Assembly (NCBI GenBank): GCA_905221605.1
Contig: CAJNDS010002130.1
Location: 1-64,000, forward strand
Length of the DNA stretch: 64,000 bases
Direction of reading: 5' to 3'
From: Symbiodinium natans
Lineage: Eukaryota; Sar; Dinophyceae; Suessiales; Symbiodiniaceae
Positions 1 to 14,030 of the stretch are shown piece by piece. A program made the position numbers and the translations under genes. The notes under the pieces were generated by a model. The model was given only the letters and a program-made list of their open reading frames with translations, was not told the origin of the DNA and did not search any database. Every line of letters starts with the position of its first letter. Position 1 is the first letter of the stretch.

Positions 1-3000
1 AGTGGTATTTTCACCTAAACCATCCTCAGAATTTCAAAACATGTAATAATTGCAACGAAACCTTCCTCAGATACTCGAGACGAGTGGTATTTTCACCTAA
101 ATCATCCTCAGAATTTCAAAATATGTAGCAATTGCAACGAAACCTTCCTCAGACACTCGAGACTAGTAGTATTTTCACCTAAACCTTCCTTAGAGTTTCA
201 AAATATATAGCATTTGCAACGAAACCTTCCTCAGACACTCGAGACTAGTGGTATTTTAACCTAAACCTTCCTCAGAATTTCAAAACATGTAGCAATTGCA
301 ACGAAACCTTCCTCAGACACTCGAGACTAGTGGTATTTTCACCTAAACCTTCCTCAGAATTTCAAAACATGTAGCAATTGCAACGAAACCTCCCTCAGAC
401 ACTCGAGACTAGTGGTATTGTCACCTAAACCTTCCTCAGAATTTCAAAATATGTAGCAATTGCAACGAAACCTTCTTCAGACACTCGAGACTAGTGGTAT
501 TTTCACCTAAACCATCCTCAGAATTTCAAAACATGTAACAATTACAACGAAACCTTCCTCAGACACTCGAGACTAATGGTATTTTCACCTAAACCTTCCT
601 CACAATTTCAAAACATGTAGCAATTACAACGAAACCTTCCTCAGACACTCGAGACTAGTGGTATTTTCACCTAAACCGTCCTCAGATTTCTAAACATGTA
701 GCAATTGCAACGAAACCTTTCTCAGACACTCGAGACGAGTGGTATTGTCACTTAAACCTTCCTCAGAATTTGAAACATGTAGCAATTGCAACGAATTCTT
801 CCTCAGACACTCGAGACTAGTGGTATTTTCACCTAAACCGTCCTCAGAATTTCAAAACATGTAGCAATTGTAACGAAACCTTTCTCAGACACTCGAGACG
901 AGTGGTATTTTCACCTAGACCGTCCTCAGAATTTCAAAATATGTAGCAATTGCAACGAAACCTTCCTCAGACACTCGAGACTAATGGTATTTTCACCTAA
1001 ACCTTCCTTAGAATTTCAAAACATATAGCATTTGCAACGAAACCTTCCTCAGACACTCGAGACTAGTGGTATTTTAACCTAAACCTTCCTCAGAATTTCA
1101 AAACATGTAGCAATTGCAACGAACGAAACCTTCCTTAGACACTCGAGACTAGTGGTATTTTCACCTAAACCGTCCTCAGAATTTGAAAACATGTAGCAAT
1201 TGCAACGAATCTTTCCTCAGACATTCGAGACTAGTGGAATTGTCACCTAAACCTTCCTCAGAATTTCAAAAATGTAGCAATTGCAACGAAATCTTCCTCA
1301 GACACTCGAGACGAGTGGTATTTTCACCTAAACCTTCCTCAGAATTTCAAAACATATAGCAATTGCAACGAAACCTTCCTCAGACACTCGAGACTAGTGG
1401 TATTTTCACCTAAACCTTCCTCAGAATTTCAAAACATGTAGCAATTGTAACGAAACCTTCCTCAGACACTCGAGACGATTGGTATTTTCACCTAAACCTT
1501 CCCCAGAATTTCAAAACATGTAGCAATTACAACGAAACCTTCCTCAGACACTCGAGACGAGTGGTATTTCACCTAAACCTTCCTCAGAATTTCAAAACAT
1601 GTAGCAATTGCAACGAAACCTTTCTCAGACACTCGAGACTTGTGGTATTTTCACCTAAACCGTCCTCAGAATTTCAAAACATGTAGCAATTACAACGAAA
1701 CCTTCCTCAGACACTCGAGACGAGTGCTATTTTCACCTAAACCGTCCTCAGAGTTTCAAAACATGTAGCAATTACAACGAAACCTTCCTCAGACACTCGA
1801 GACTAGTGGTATTTTCACCTCAACCGTCCTCAGAATTTCAAAACATGTAGCAATTACAACGAAACCTTCCTCAGACACTCGAGACTAGTGGTATTTTCAC
1901 TTAAACCTTCCTCAGAATTTCAAAACATGTAGCAATTGTAACGAAACCTTAGACACTCGAGACGAGTGGTATTTTCACTTAAACCGTCCTCAGAATTTCA
2001 AAATATGTAGCAATTGCAACGAAACCTTCCTCAGACACTCGAGACTAGTAGTATTTTCACCTAAACCTTCCTGTAGAATTTCAAAACAGATAGCATTTGC
2101 AACGAAACCTTCCTCAGACACTCGAGACTAGTGGTATTTTTACCTAAACCTTTCTCAGAATTTCAAAACATGTAGCAATTGTAACGAAACCTTCTTCAGA
2201 CACTCGAGACGAGTGGTATTTTCACCTAAACCTTCCTCAGAATTTCAAAACATGTAGCAATTGCAACGAAACCTTTCTCAGACACTCGAGACTAGTGGTA
2301 TTTTCACCTAAACCTTCCTTAGAATTTCATCACATGTAGCAATTACAACGAAACCTTCCTCAGACACTCGAGACTAGTGGTATTTTCACCTAAACCGTCC
2401 TCAGAATTTCAAATTATGTAGCAATTGTAACGAAACCTTCCTCAGACACTCGAGACTAGTGGTATTTTCACCTAAACCGTCCTCAGAATTTCAAAATATG
2501 TAGCAATTGCAACGAAACCTTCCTCAGACACTCGAGACTAGTAGCATTTTCACCTAAATCTTCCTCAGAATTTCAAAACATGTAGCAATTGTAACGAAAC
2601 CTTCCTCAGACACTCGAGACTAGCGGTATTGTCACCTAAACCTTCCTCAGAATTTCAAAATATATAGCAATTACAACGAAACCTTCCTCAGACACTCGAG
2701 ACTAGTGGTATTTTCACCTAAACCTTCCTCAGAATTTCAAAATATGTAGCAATTACAACGAAACCTTCCCCAGACACTCGAGACTAATGGTATTTTCACC
2801 TAAACCGTCCTCAGAATTTCAAAACATGTAGCAATTGTAACGAAACCTTCCTCAGACACTCGAGACTAGTGGTATTTTCACCTAAACCGTCCTCAGAATT
2901 TCAAAACATGTAGCAATTGCAACGAAACCTTTCTCAGACACTCGAGACGAGTGGTATTTTCACCTAAACCGTCCTCAGAATTTGAAACATGTAGCAATTG

Positions 3001-4480
3001 CAACGAAACCTTCCTCAGACACTCGAGACTAGTGGTATTTTCACCTAAACCGTCCTCAGAATTTCAAAACATGTAGTAATTGCAACGAAACCTTCCTCAG
3101 ACACTCGAGACTAGTGGTATTTTCACCTAAACCGTCCACAGAATTTCAAAACATGTAGCAATTGTAACGAAACCTTCCTCAGACACTCGAGACGAGTGGT
3201 ATTTTCACCTAAACCGTCCTCAGAATTTCAAAATATGTAGCAATTGCAACGAAACCTTCCTCAGACACTCGAGACTAGTAATATTTTCACTTAAACCGTC
3301 CTGTAGAATGTCAAAACATATAGCATTTGCAACGAAACCTTCCTCAGACACTCGGGACTAGTGGTATTTTAACCTAAACCTTCCTCAGAATTTGAAAACA
3401 TGTGGCAATTGCAACGAAACCTTCCTTAGACACTCGAGACTAGTGGTATTTTCACCTAAACCGTCCTCAGAATTTCAAAACATGTAGCAATTGCACCGAA
3501 ACCTTCCTCAGACATTCGAGACTAGTGGTATTGTCACCTAAACCTTCCTCAGAATTTCAAAATATGTAGCAATTACAACGAAACCTTCCCCAGTTACTCG
3601 AGACTAGTGGTATTTTCACCTAAACCGTCCTCAGAATTTCAAAACATAAAGCAATTGCAACGAAACCTTTCTCAGACACTCGAGACGAGTGGTATTTTCA
3701 CCTAAACCGTCCTCAGAATTTCAAAACATGTAGCAATTGCAACGAAACCTTTCTCAGACACTCGAGACTAGTGGTATTTTCACCTAAACCTTCCTCAGAA
3801 TTTCAAAACATGTAGCAATTGCAACGAAACCTTCCTCAGACACTCGAGACTAGTGGTATTTTCACCTAAACCGTCCTCAGAATTTCAAATTATGTAGCAA
3901 TTGCAACGAAACCTTCCTCAGACACTCGAGACTAGTGGTATTTTCACCCAAACCGTCCTCAGAATTTCAAAAAATATAGCAATTACAACGAAACCTTCCT
4001 CAAACACTCGAGACTAGTGGTATTTTCACTTAAACCTTCCTCAGAATTTCAAAACATGTAGCAATTACAACGAAACCTTCCTCAGACACTCGAGACTAGT
4101 GGTATTTTCACCTAAACCGTCCTCAGAATTTCAAATCATGTAGCAATTACAACGAAACCTTCCTCAGACACTCGAGACTGGTGGTATTTTCACCCAAACC
4201 TTCCTCAGAATTTCAAAACATGTAGCAATTGCAACGAAACCTTCCTCAGACACTCGAGACAAGTAGAATTTTGACCTAAACCTTCCTCAGAATTTCAAAA
4301 CATGTAGCAATTGCAACGAAACCTTCCTCAGACACTCGAGACTAGTGGAATTTTAAACATGTAGCAATTGCAACGAAACTTTCCTCAGACACTCGAGACT
4401 AGTAGTATTTTCACCTAAACCTTCCTCAGAATTTCAAAACATGTAGCAATTACAACGAAACCTTCCTCAGATACTCGAGA

Positions 4481-4910
4481 GGGTGGTCGGGGCATTCAGG
4501 ATCAAAATCGGCAAATCGTAATATCTGGACATTGAAATTCGAGAGTGGGTGAAACCAGTGCAAGCGACTTCTGCGCCCAAAAGCACCAATTCAGAGCCTT
4601 CAAAGTGAGGATATGAGATGAAACACCTCGCCCAAGCGGCATGTGCGCCCAAGCAACTGAAAGGGAATCCATAGCCAGATAAACAAGAAGAATTTCGAAC
4701 TCTCCAAGACGCCTCGACGTGCTTAAAAGACCACCACCACCCCTAATTACGAGGCATCCCAGAAAGACGAAAGGAAAAAGAAATTCGAAGATTCCCAAAG
4801 GCATCTATCAAACGTGAGACAAGCCATCGAAAGAAAAAAAGGATTCCGACGGCACAAAACTTGACTTCAAACTCCACAAATAGCCATCACATTCAGAAGT
4901 TAGGCTCGAT
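4481..4910. mobile_element. 430-bp insert E, copy 1
   Basis: A non-satellite insert that begins GGGTGGTCGGGGCATTCAGG and ends AGTTAGGCTCGAT. It is flanked on both sides by the satellite word GATACTCGAGA (the last GAT is shared with the insert end), which reads as an 11-bp target duplication. There are no terminal inverted repeats, no TG..CA ends and no credible coding capacity. Copy 1 lacks the F insert that follows several other copies. The family is unidentified; a SINE-like or other non-autonomous element is possible. Confidence 0.8.
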
Positions 4911-7178
4911 ACTCGAGACTAGTTGTATTTTCACCTAAACCTTCCTCAGAATTTCAAAATATGTAGCAATAGCAACGAAACCTTCCTCAGACACTCGAGA
5001 TAAGTGGTACTTTCACCTAACCCTTCCTCACAATTTCAAAATATATAGCAATTGCAACGAAACCTTCCTCAAGCAATCGAGACTAGTGGTATTTTCACCT
5101 AAACCGTCCTCAGAATTTCAAAACATGTAGCAATTGCAACGAAACCTTCCTCAGACACTCGAGACTAGTGGTATTTTCACTTAAACCTTCCTCAGAATTT
5201 CAAAACATGTAGCAATTACAACGAAACCTTCCTCAGACATTCGAGACTAGTGGTATTTTCACCTAAATCTTCCTCACAATTTCAAAATATATAGCAATTG
5301 CAACGAAACCTTCCTCAGGCAATCGAGACTTGTGGTATTTTCTCCTAATTCGTCCTCAGAATTTCAAAATATGTAGCAATTACAACGAAACCTTCCTCAG
5401 ACACTCGAGACTAGTAGTATTTTCACCTAAACCGTCCTCAGAATTTCAAAACATGTAGCAATTGCAACGAAACCTTCCTCAGACACTCGAGACTAGTGGT
5501 ATTTTCACCTAAACCGTCCTCAGAATTTCAAAACATGTAGCAATTACAACGAAACCTTTCTCAGACACTCGAGACGAGTGCTATTTTCACCTAAACTGTT
5601 CCTCACAATTTCAAAATATGTAGCAATTACAACGAAACCTTCCTCAGATACTCGAGACTAGTGGTATTTTCACCTAAACCGTCCTCAGAATTTCAAAATA
5701 TGAAGCACTTACAACGAAACCTTCCTCAGATACTCGAGACTAGTGGTATTTTCACCTAAACCTTCTTCAGAATTTCAAAACATGTAGCAATTGCAACGAA
5801 ACCTTTCTCAGACACTCGAGACTAGTGGTATTTTCACCTAAATCGTCCTCAGACTTTCAAAACATGTAGTAATTGTAACGAAACCTTCCTCAGACACTCG
5901 AGACTAATGGTATTTTCACCTAAACCGTCCTCAGAATTTCAAAATATGTAGCAATTGTAACGAAACCTTCCTCAGACACTCGAGACTAGTGGTATTTTTA
6001 CCTAAACCGTCCTCAGAATTTCAAAATATATAGCAATTGAAACGAAACCTTCCTCAGGCAATCGAGACTAGTGGTATTTTCACCTAAACCGTCCTCAGAA
6101 TTTCAAAACATGTAGCAATTACAACGAAACCTTCCTCAGACACTCGAGACTAGTGGTATTTTCACCTAAACCGTCCTCAGAATTTCAAAACATGTCGCAA
6201 TTACACCGAAACCTTCCTCAGACACTCGAGACTAGTGGTATTTTCACCTAAACCGTCCTCAGAATTTCAAAACATGTAGAAATTGCAACGAAACCTTCCT
6301 CAGACACTCGAGACTAGTGGTATTTTCACCTAAACCGTCCTCAGAATTTCAAAACATGTAGCAATTACAACGAAACCTTCCTCAGACACTCGAGACTAGT
6401 GGTATTTTCACCTAAACCGTCCTCAGAATTTCAAGACATGTATCAATTATAACGAAACCTTCCTCAGACACTCGAGACTAGTGGTATTTTCACCTAAACC
6501 GTCCTCAGAATTTCAAAACGTGTAGCAATTGTAACGAAACCTTCCTCAGATACTCGAGACTAGTGGTATTTTCACCTAAACCGTCCTCAGAATTTCAAAA
6601 CATGTAGCTATTGCAACGAAACCTTTCTCAGACATTCGAGACTAGTGGTATTTTCACCTAAACCGTCCCAGAAATTTCATGTAGCAATTGCAACGAAACC
6701 TTCCCAGACACTCGAGACTAGTGTCTTTTCACCCTAAACCTCCTCAGAAATTTCAAAACATGTAGCAATTGCAAACGAAAACCTTCCTCAGACACTCGTA
6801 TTTTCCTCAGAATTTCAAATACATGTGCAATTGAAACCTTCTCACTCGAGACTAGTGGTATTTTCACCTAAACCTTCTTAGAATTTCATCACATGTAGCA
6901 ATTGCAACGAAACCTTCCTCAGACACTCGAGACGAGTGGTATTTTCACCTAAACCGTCCTCAGAATTTCAAAACATGTAGCAATTACAACGAAACCTTCC
7001 TCAGACACTCGAGACTAGTGGTATTTTCACCTAAACCTTCCTCAGAATTTCAAAACATGTAGCAATTGCAACGAAACCTTCCTCAGACACTCGAGACTAG
7101 TGGTATTTTCACCTAAACCGTCCTCAGAATTTCAAAACATGTAGCAATTACAACGAAACCTTCCTCAGATACTCGAGA

Positions 7179-7609
7179 GGGTGGTCGGGGCATTCAGGAT
7201 CAAAATCGGCAAATCGTAATATCTGGACATTGAAATTCGAGAGTGGGTGAAACCAGTGCAAGCGACTTCTGCGCCCAAAAGCACCAATTCAGAGCCTTCA
7301 AAGTGAGGATATGAGGTGAAACACCTCGCCCAAGCGGCATGTGTGCCCAAGCAACTGAAAGGGAATCCATAGCCAGATAAACAAGAAGAATATCGAACTC
7401 TCCAAGACGCCTCGACGTGCTTAAAAGACCGCCGCCATCCCCAATTACGAGGCATCCCAGAAAGACGAAAGGGAAAAAAAATTCGAAGATTCTCAAAGGC
7501 ATCTATCAAACGTGAGACAAGCCATTGAAAGCAAAAAAGTATTCCGACGGCACAAAATGTGACTTCAAACTCCACAAATAGCCATCACATTCAGAAAGAA
7601 AGGCTCGAT
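7179..7609. mobile_element. 430-bp insert E, copy 2
   Basis: Same insert as at 4,481. It belongs to the subtype ending GAAAGAAAGGCTCGAT (1 bp longer). It carries a G-to-A difference that gives GCCGCCATCC where most copies have GCCACCACCC. It pairs with copy 6 in the higher-order duplication. Confidence 0.8.
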
Positions 7610-9608
7610 ACTCGAGACTAGTGGTATTTTCACCTAAACCTTCCTCAGAATTTCAAAATATGTAGCAATAGCAACGAAACCTTCCTCAGACACTCGAGAC
7701 TAGTGGTATTTTCACCTAAACCGTCCTCAGAATTTCAAAACATCTTCCTTAGAATTTCATCACATGTAGCAATTACAACGAAACCTTCCTCAGACACTCG
7801 AGACTAGAGGTATTTTCATCTAAACCGTCCTCAGAATTTCAAATTATGTAGCAATTGTAACGAAACCTTCCTCAGACACTCGAGACCAGTGGTATTTTCA
7901 CCTAAACCGTCCTCAGAATTTAAAAATATGTAGCAATTGCAACGAAACCTTCCTCAGACACTCGAGACTAGTGGTATTTTCACCTAAACCTTCCTCAGAA
8001 TTTCAAAACATGTAGCAATTGTAACGAAACCTTCCTCAGACACTCGAGACTAGTGGTATTGTCACCTAAACCTTCCTCAGAATTTCAAAACATGTAGCAA
8101 TTACAACGAAACCTTCCTCAGACACTCGAGACTAGTGGTATTTTCACCTAAACCTTCCTCAGAAGTAAAAATTATGTAGCAATTACAACGAAACCTTCCC
8201 CAGACACTCGAGACTAATGGTATTTTCACCTAAACCGTCCTCAGAATTTCAAAATATGTAGCAATTGCAACGAAACCTTCCTCAGACACTCGAGACTAGT
8301 GGTATTTTCACCTAAACCGTCCTCAGAATTTCAAAACATGTAGCAATTACAACGAAATCTTCCTCAGACACTCGAGACGAGAGGTATTTTCACCTAAACT
8401 GTCCCTCAGAATTTCAAAATATGTAGCAATTGCAACGAAACCTTCCTCAGACACTCGAGACCAGTAGCATTTTCACCTAAACCGTCCTTAGAATTTCAAA
8501 ACATATAGCATTTGCAACGAAACCTTCCTCAGACACTCGAGACTAGTGGTATTTTAACCTAAACCTTCCTCAGAATTTGAAAACATGTAGCAATTGCAAC
8601 GAAACCTTCCTCAGACACTCGAGACTAGTGGCATTTTCACCTAAACCGTCCTCAGAATTTCAAAACATGTAGCAATTGCAACGAAACCTTCCTCAGACAC
8701 TCGAGACTAGTGGTATTGTCACCTAAACCTTCCTCAGAATTTCAAAATATGTAGCAATTACAACGAAACCTTCCTCAGACACTCGAGACTAGTGGTATTT
8801 TCACCTAAACCTTCCTCAGAATTTCAAAACATGTAGCAATTGTAACGAAACCTTCCTCAGACACTCGAGACGAGTGGTATTTTCACCTAAACCGTCCTCA
8901 GAATTTCAAAATATGTAGCAATTGCAACGAAACCTTTCTCAGACACTCGAGACTAGTGGTATTTTCACCTAAACCGTCCTCAGAATTTCAAAACATGTAG
9001 CAATTGCAACGAAACCTTCCTCAGACACTCGAGACTAGTGGTATTTTCACCTAAACCTTCCTTAGAATTTCATCACATGTAGCAATTGCAACGAAACCTT
9101 CCTCAGACACTCGAGACGAGTGGTATTTTCACCTAAACCGTCCTCAGAATTTCAAAACATGTAGCAATTACAACGAAACATTCCTCAGACACTCGAGACG
9201 AGTGGTATTTTCACCTAAACCGTCCTCAGAATTTCAAAACATGTAGCAATTGCAACGAAACCTTCCTCAGACACTCGAGACTAGTGGTATTTTCACCTAA
9301 ACCGTCCTCAGAATTTCAAAACATGTAGCAATTGCAACGAAACCTTCCTCAGACACTCGAGACTAGTGGTATTTTCACCTAAACCTTCCTCAGAATTTCA
9401 AAACATGTAGCAATTGCAACGAAACCTTCCTCAGACACTCGAGACTAGTGGTATTTTCACCTAAACCGTCCTCAGAATTTCAAAACATGTAGCAATTGCA
9501 ACGAAACCTTCCTCAGACACTCGAGACTAGTGGTATTTTCACCTAAACCTTCCTCAGAATTTCAAAACATGTAGCAATTACAACGAAACCTTCCTCAGAT
9601 ACTCGAGA

Positions 9609-10038
9609 GGGTGGTCGGGGCATTCAGGATCAAAATCGGCAAATCGTAATATCTGGACATTGAAATTCGAGAGTGGGTGAAACCAGTGCAAGCGACTTCT
9701 GCGCCCAAAAGCACCAATTCAGAGCCTTCAAAAAGAGGATATTAGGTGAAACACCTCGCACAAGCGGCATGTGCGCCTAAGCAACTGAAAGGGAATCCAT
9801 AGCCAGATAAACAAGAAGAATATCGAACTCTCCAAGACGCCTCGACGTGCTTAAAAGACCGCCACCACCCCCAATTACGAGGCATCCCAGAAAGACGAAA
9901 GGGAAAAGATATTCGAAGATTCCCAAAGGCATCTATCAAACGTGAGACAAGCCATCGAAAGAAAAAAAGTATTCTGACGACACAAAACGTGACTTCAAAC
10001 TCCACAAATAGCCATCACATTCAGAAGTTAGGCTCGAT
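9609..10038. mobile_element. 430-bp insert E, copy 3
   Basis: Same insert, subtype ending GAAGTTAGGCTCGAT. Insert F starts 82 bp downstream, at 10,121. It pairs with copy 7 and shares its GCGCCTAAGC-type variation and the ATATTCGAG right flank. Confidence 0.8.
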
Positions 10039-10120
10039 ATTCGAGACTAGTGGTATGTTCACCTAAACCTTCCTCAGAATTTCAAAATATGTAGCAATAG
10101 CAACGAAACCTTCCTCAGAC

Positions 10121-10256
10121 AAATTTTTCGAAATTAATTTCTGGAGGGTTGGGCGTGTCATGGCGCCGTCCGTTTGCGGGTGGGCTCCATGATCCGTATT
10201 TCATTCTATATCTGTCCATGCCAGGGTGCAAGAGACTTCTGCTCCCAAAAGCACCA
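10121..10256. mobile_element. Insert F, copy 1
   Basis: About 136 bp of non-satellite DNA starting AAATTTTTCGAA and ending CCCAAAAGCACCA, one satellite unit after an E insert. It contains GTGCAAGAGACTTCTGCTCC, which resembles a core inside insert E. Its origin is unknown. Confidence 0.75.
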
Positions 10257-13200
10257 GACATTCGAGACTAGTGGTATTTTCATCTAAAGCTTCCTCAGAA
10301 TTTCAAAACATGTAGTAATTACAACGAAACCTTCCTCAGACACTCGAGACTAGTGGTATTTTCATCTAAACCTTCCTCAGAATTTCAAAACATGTAGCAA
10401 TTGCAACGAAACCTTCCTCAGACACTCGAGACTAGTGGTATTTTCACCTAAACCTTCCTCAGAATTTCAAAACATGTAGCAATTGCAACGAAACCTTCCT
10501 CAGACATTCGAGACTAGTGGTATTTTCTCCTAAATCTTCCTCAGAATTTCGAAAATTTAGAAATGGCAGCGAAACCTTCCTCAGACACTCGTGGTATTTT
10601 CACCTAAACCGTCCCCAGAATTTCAAAACATGTAGCAATTGCAACGAAACCTTTCTCAGACACTCGAGACTAGTAATATTTTCACCTCAACCTTCCTATG
10701 AAGCAATTGCAACGAAACCTCCCTCAGACACTCGAGACTAGTGTTATTGTCACCTAAACCTTCCTCCGAATTTCAAAACATGTAGCAATTGCAACGAAAC
10801 CTTCCTCAGACACTCGAGACAAGTGGTATTTTGACCTAAACCTTCCTCAGAATTTCAAAACATGTAGCAATTGCAACGAAACCTTCCTCAGACATTCGAG
10901 ACTAGTGGTATTTTCACTTAAACCTTCCTCAGAATTTCAAAACATGTAGCAATTACAACGAAACCTTCCTCAGACACTCGAGACTAGTGGTATTTTCACC
11001 TAAATCTTCCTCACAATTTGAAAATATATAGCAATTGCAACGAAACCTTCCTCAGGCACTCGAGACTAGTGGTATTTTCACCTAAACCTTCCTCAGAATT
11101 TCAAAACATGTAGCATTGCAACGAAACCTTCCTCAGACACTCGAGACTAGTGGTATTTTAACCTAAACCTTCCTCAGAATGTCAAAAAATGTAGCAATTG
11201 CAACGAAACCTTCCTCAGACACTCGAGATTAGTGGTATTTTCACCTAAACCGTCCTCAGAATTTCAAAACATGTAGCAATTCCAACGAAACCTTCCTCAG
11301 ACACTCGAGACTAGTGGAATTTTCACCTAAACCTTCCTCAGAATTTCAAATTATGTAGCAATTACAACGAAACCTTCCTCAGACACTCGAGACTTGTGGC
11401 ATTTTCACCTAAACCTTCCTCAGAGTTTCAAAACATGTAGCAATTACAAGTAAAACTTCCTCAGACACTCGAGACTGGTGGTATTTTCACCTAAACCTTC
11501 CTCAGAATTTCAAAACATGTACCAATTGTAACGAAACCTTCCTCAGACACTCGAGACTAGTGGTATTTTCACCTAAACCGTCCTCAGAATTTCAAAACAT
11601 GTAGCAATTGCAACGAAACCTTTCTCAGACACTCGAGACTAGTGGTATTTTCACCTAAACCGTCCTCAGAATTTCAAAACATGTAGCAATTACAACGAAA
11701 CCTTCCCCAGACACTCGAGACTAGTGGTATTTTCACCTAAACCGTCCTCAGAATTTCAAGACATGTATCAATTATAACGAAACCTTCCTCAGACACTCGA
11801 GACTAGTGGTATTTTCACCTAAACCGTCCTCAGAATTTCAAAACGTGTAGCAATTGTAACGAAACCTTCCTCAGATACTCGAGACTAGTGGTATTTTCAC
11901 CTAAACCGTCCTCAGAATTTCAAAACATGTAGCTATTGCAACGAAACCTTTCTCAGACACTCGAGACTAGTGGTATTTTCTCCTAAACCGTCCTCAGAAT
12001 TTGAAAACATGTAGCAATTGCAACGAAACCTTCCTCAGACACTCGAGGTATTTTCACCTAAACCGTCCTCAGAATTTCAAAACATGTAGCAATTGCAACG
12101 AAACCCTCCTCAGACACTCGAGACTAGTGGCATTTTAACCTAAACCTTCCTCAGAATTTCAAAACATGTAGCAATTGCAACGAAACCTTCCTCAGACACT
12201 CGAGACTAGTGGAATTTTCACCTAAACCTTCCTCAGAATTTCAAAACATGTAGCAATTGCAACGAAACCTTCCTCAGACACTCGAGACTAGTGGTATTTT
12301 CACTTAAACCTTGCTCAGAATTTCAAAACATGTAGCCATTGCAACGAAACCTTCCTCAGACACTCGAGACTAGTGGTATTTTCACCTAAACCTTCCTCAG
12401 AATTTCAAAACATGTAGCAATTGCAACGAAACCTTCCTCAGACACTCGAGACTAGTGGTATTTTCACCTAAACCGTCCTCAGAATTTCAAAACATGTAGC
12501 AATTGCAACGAAACCTTCCTCAGGCAATCGAGACTAGTGGTATTTTCTCCTAAACCGTCCTCAGAATTTCAAAACATGTAGCAATTACAACGAAACCTTC
12601 CTCAGACACTCGAGACTAGTGGTATTTTGACCTAAACCTTCCTCAGAATTTCAAAACATACAGCAATTGCAACGAAACCTTCCTCAGACACTCGAGACTA
12701 GTGGAATTTTCACCTAAACCTTCCTCAGAATTTCAAAACATGTAGCAATTGCAACGAAACCTTCCTCAGACACTCGAGACTAGTGGTATTTTCACCTAAA
12801 CCGTCCTCAGAATTTCAAAACATGTAGCAATTGCAACGAAGCCTTCCTCAGACACTCGAAACTAGTGGAATTTTCACCTAAACCTTCCTCAGAGTTTCAA
12901 AACATGTAGCAATTACAACGAAACCTTCCTCAGACACTCGAGACTAGTGGTATTTTCACCTAAACCTTCCTCAGAATTTCAAAACATGTAGCAATTGTAA
13001 CGAAACCTTCCTCAGACACTCGAGACTAGTGGTATTTTCACCTAAACCGTCCTCAGAATTTCAAAACATGTAGCAATTGCAACGAAACCTTCCTCAGACA
13101 CTCGAGACTAGTGGTATTGTCACCTAAACCGTCTTCAGAATTTCAAAACATGTAGCAATTGCAACGAAACCTTCCTCAGACATTCGAGACTAGTGGTATT

Positions 13201-13599
13201 TTCACCTAAACCTTCCTCAGAATTTCAAAACATGTAGCAATTGCAACGAAACCTTTCTCAGACACTCGAGACTAGTGGTATTTTCACCTAAACCTTCCTC
13301 AGAATTTCAAAACATGTAGCAATTGCAACGAAACTTCTTCAGACACTCGAGACGAGTGGTATTTTCACCTAAACCGTCCTCAGAATTTCACAACATGTAG
13401 CAATTGCAACGAAACCTTCCTCAGACACTCGAGACGAGTGGTATTTTCACCTAAACTGTCCTCAGAATTTCAAAACATGTAGCAATTGCAACGAAACCTT
13501 CCTCAGACACTCGAGACTAGTGGTATTTTCACCTAAACCTTCCTCAGAATTTTATAAAAATGTAATAGTTACAACGAAACCTTCCTCAGATACTCGAGA

Positions 13600-14030
13600 G
13601 GGTGGTCGGGGCATTCAGGATCAAAATCGGCAAATCGTAATATCTGGACATTGAAATTCGAGAGTGGGTGAAACCAGTGCAAGCGACTTCTGCGCCCAAA
13701 AGCACCAATTCAGAGCCTTTAAAAAGAGGATATTAGGTGAAACACCTCGCCCAAGCGGCATGTGCGCCCAAGCAACTGAAAGGGAATCCATAGCCAGATA
13801 AACAAGAAGAATATCGAACTCTCCAAGACGCCTCGACGTGCTTAAAAGACCGCCACCACCCCCAATTACGAGGCATCCCAGAAAGACGAAAGGGAAAAGA
13901 AATTCGAAGATTCCCAAAGGCATCTATCAAACGTGAGACAAGCCATCGAAAGAAAGAAAGTATTCCGACGGCACAAAACGTGACTTCAAACTCCACAAAT
14001 AGCCATCACATTCAGAAAGAAAGGCTCGAT
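13600..14030. mobile_element. 430-bp insert E, copy 4
   Basis: Same insert, subtype ending GAAAGAAAGGCTCGAT, not followed by F. It lies exactly 11,074 bp before copy 8 and is nearly identical to it. Confidence 0.8.

Noticed and set aside
4481-4910. Insert E as a tRNA-derived SINE
   Set aside because: Only a weak A-box-like word (TCGCCCAAGCGG) and a B-box-like word far downstream are present; spacing and match are too poor, and there is no A-rich tail.
7165-7575. Minus-strand ORFs of 87-136 and 100 codons repeated in every insert E (also near 4,502, 9,742, 13,621, 16,344, 18,648, 21,307, 24,695, 27,418 and 30,618)
   Set aside because: Two overlapping frames are equally open, neither has a recognisable domain, and conservation is explained by recent co-amplification of the insert. 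Frame lengths vary between copies through simple substitutions.
10517-10741. 74-codon plus-strand ORF in the satellite, repeated at 22,082-22,306
   Set aside because: It is translation of degenerate 82-bp units; the second copy comes from the 11-kb duplication.
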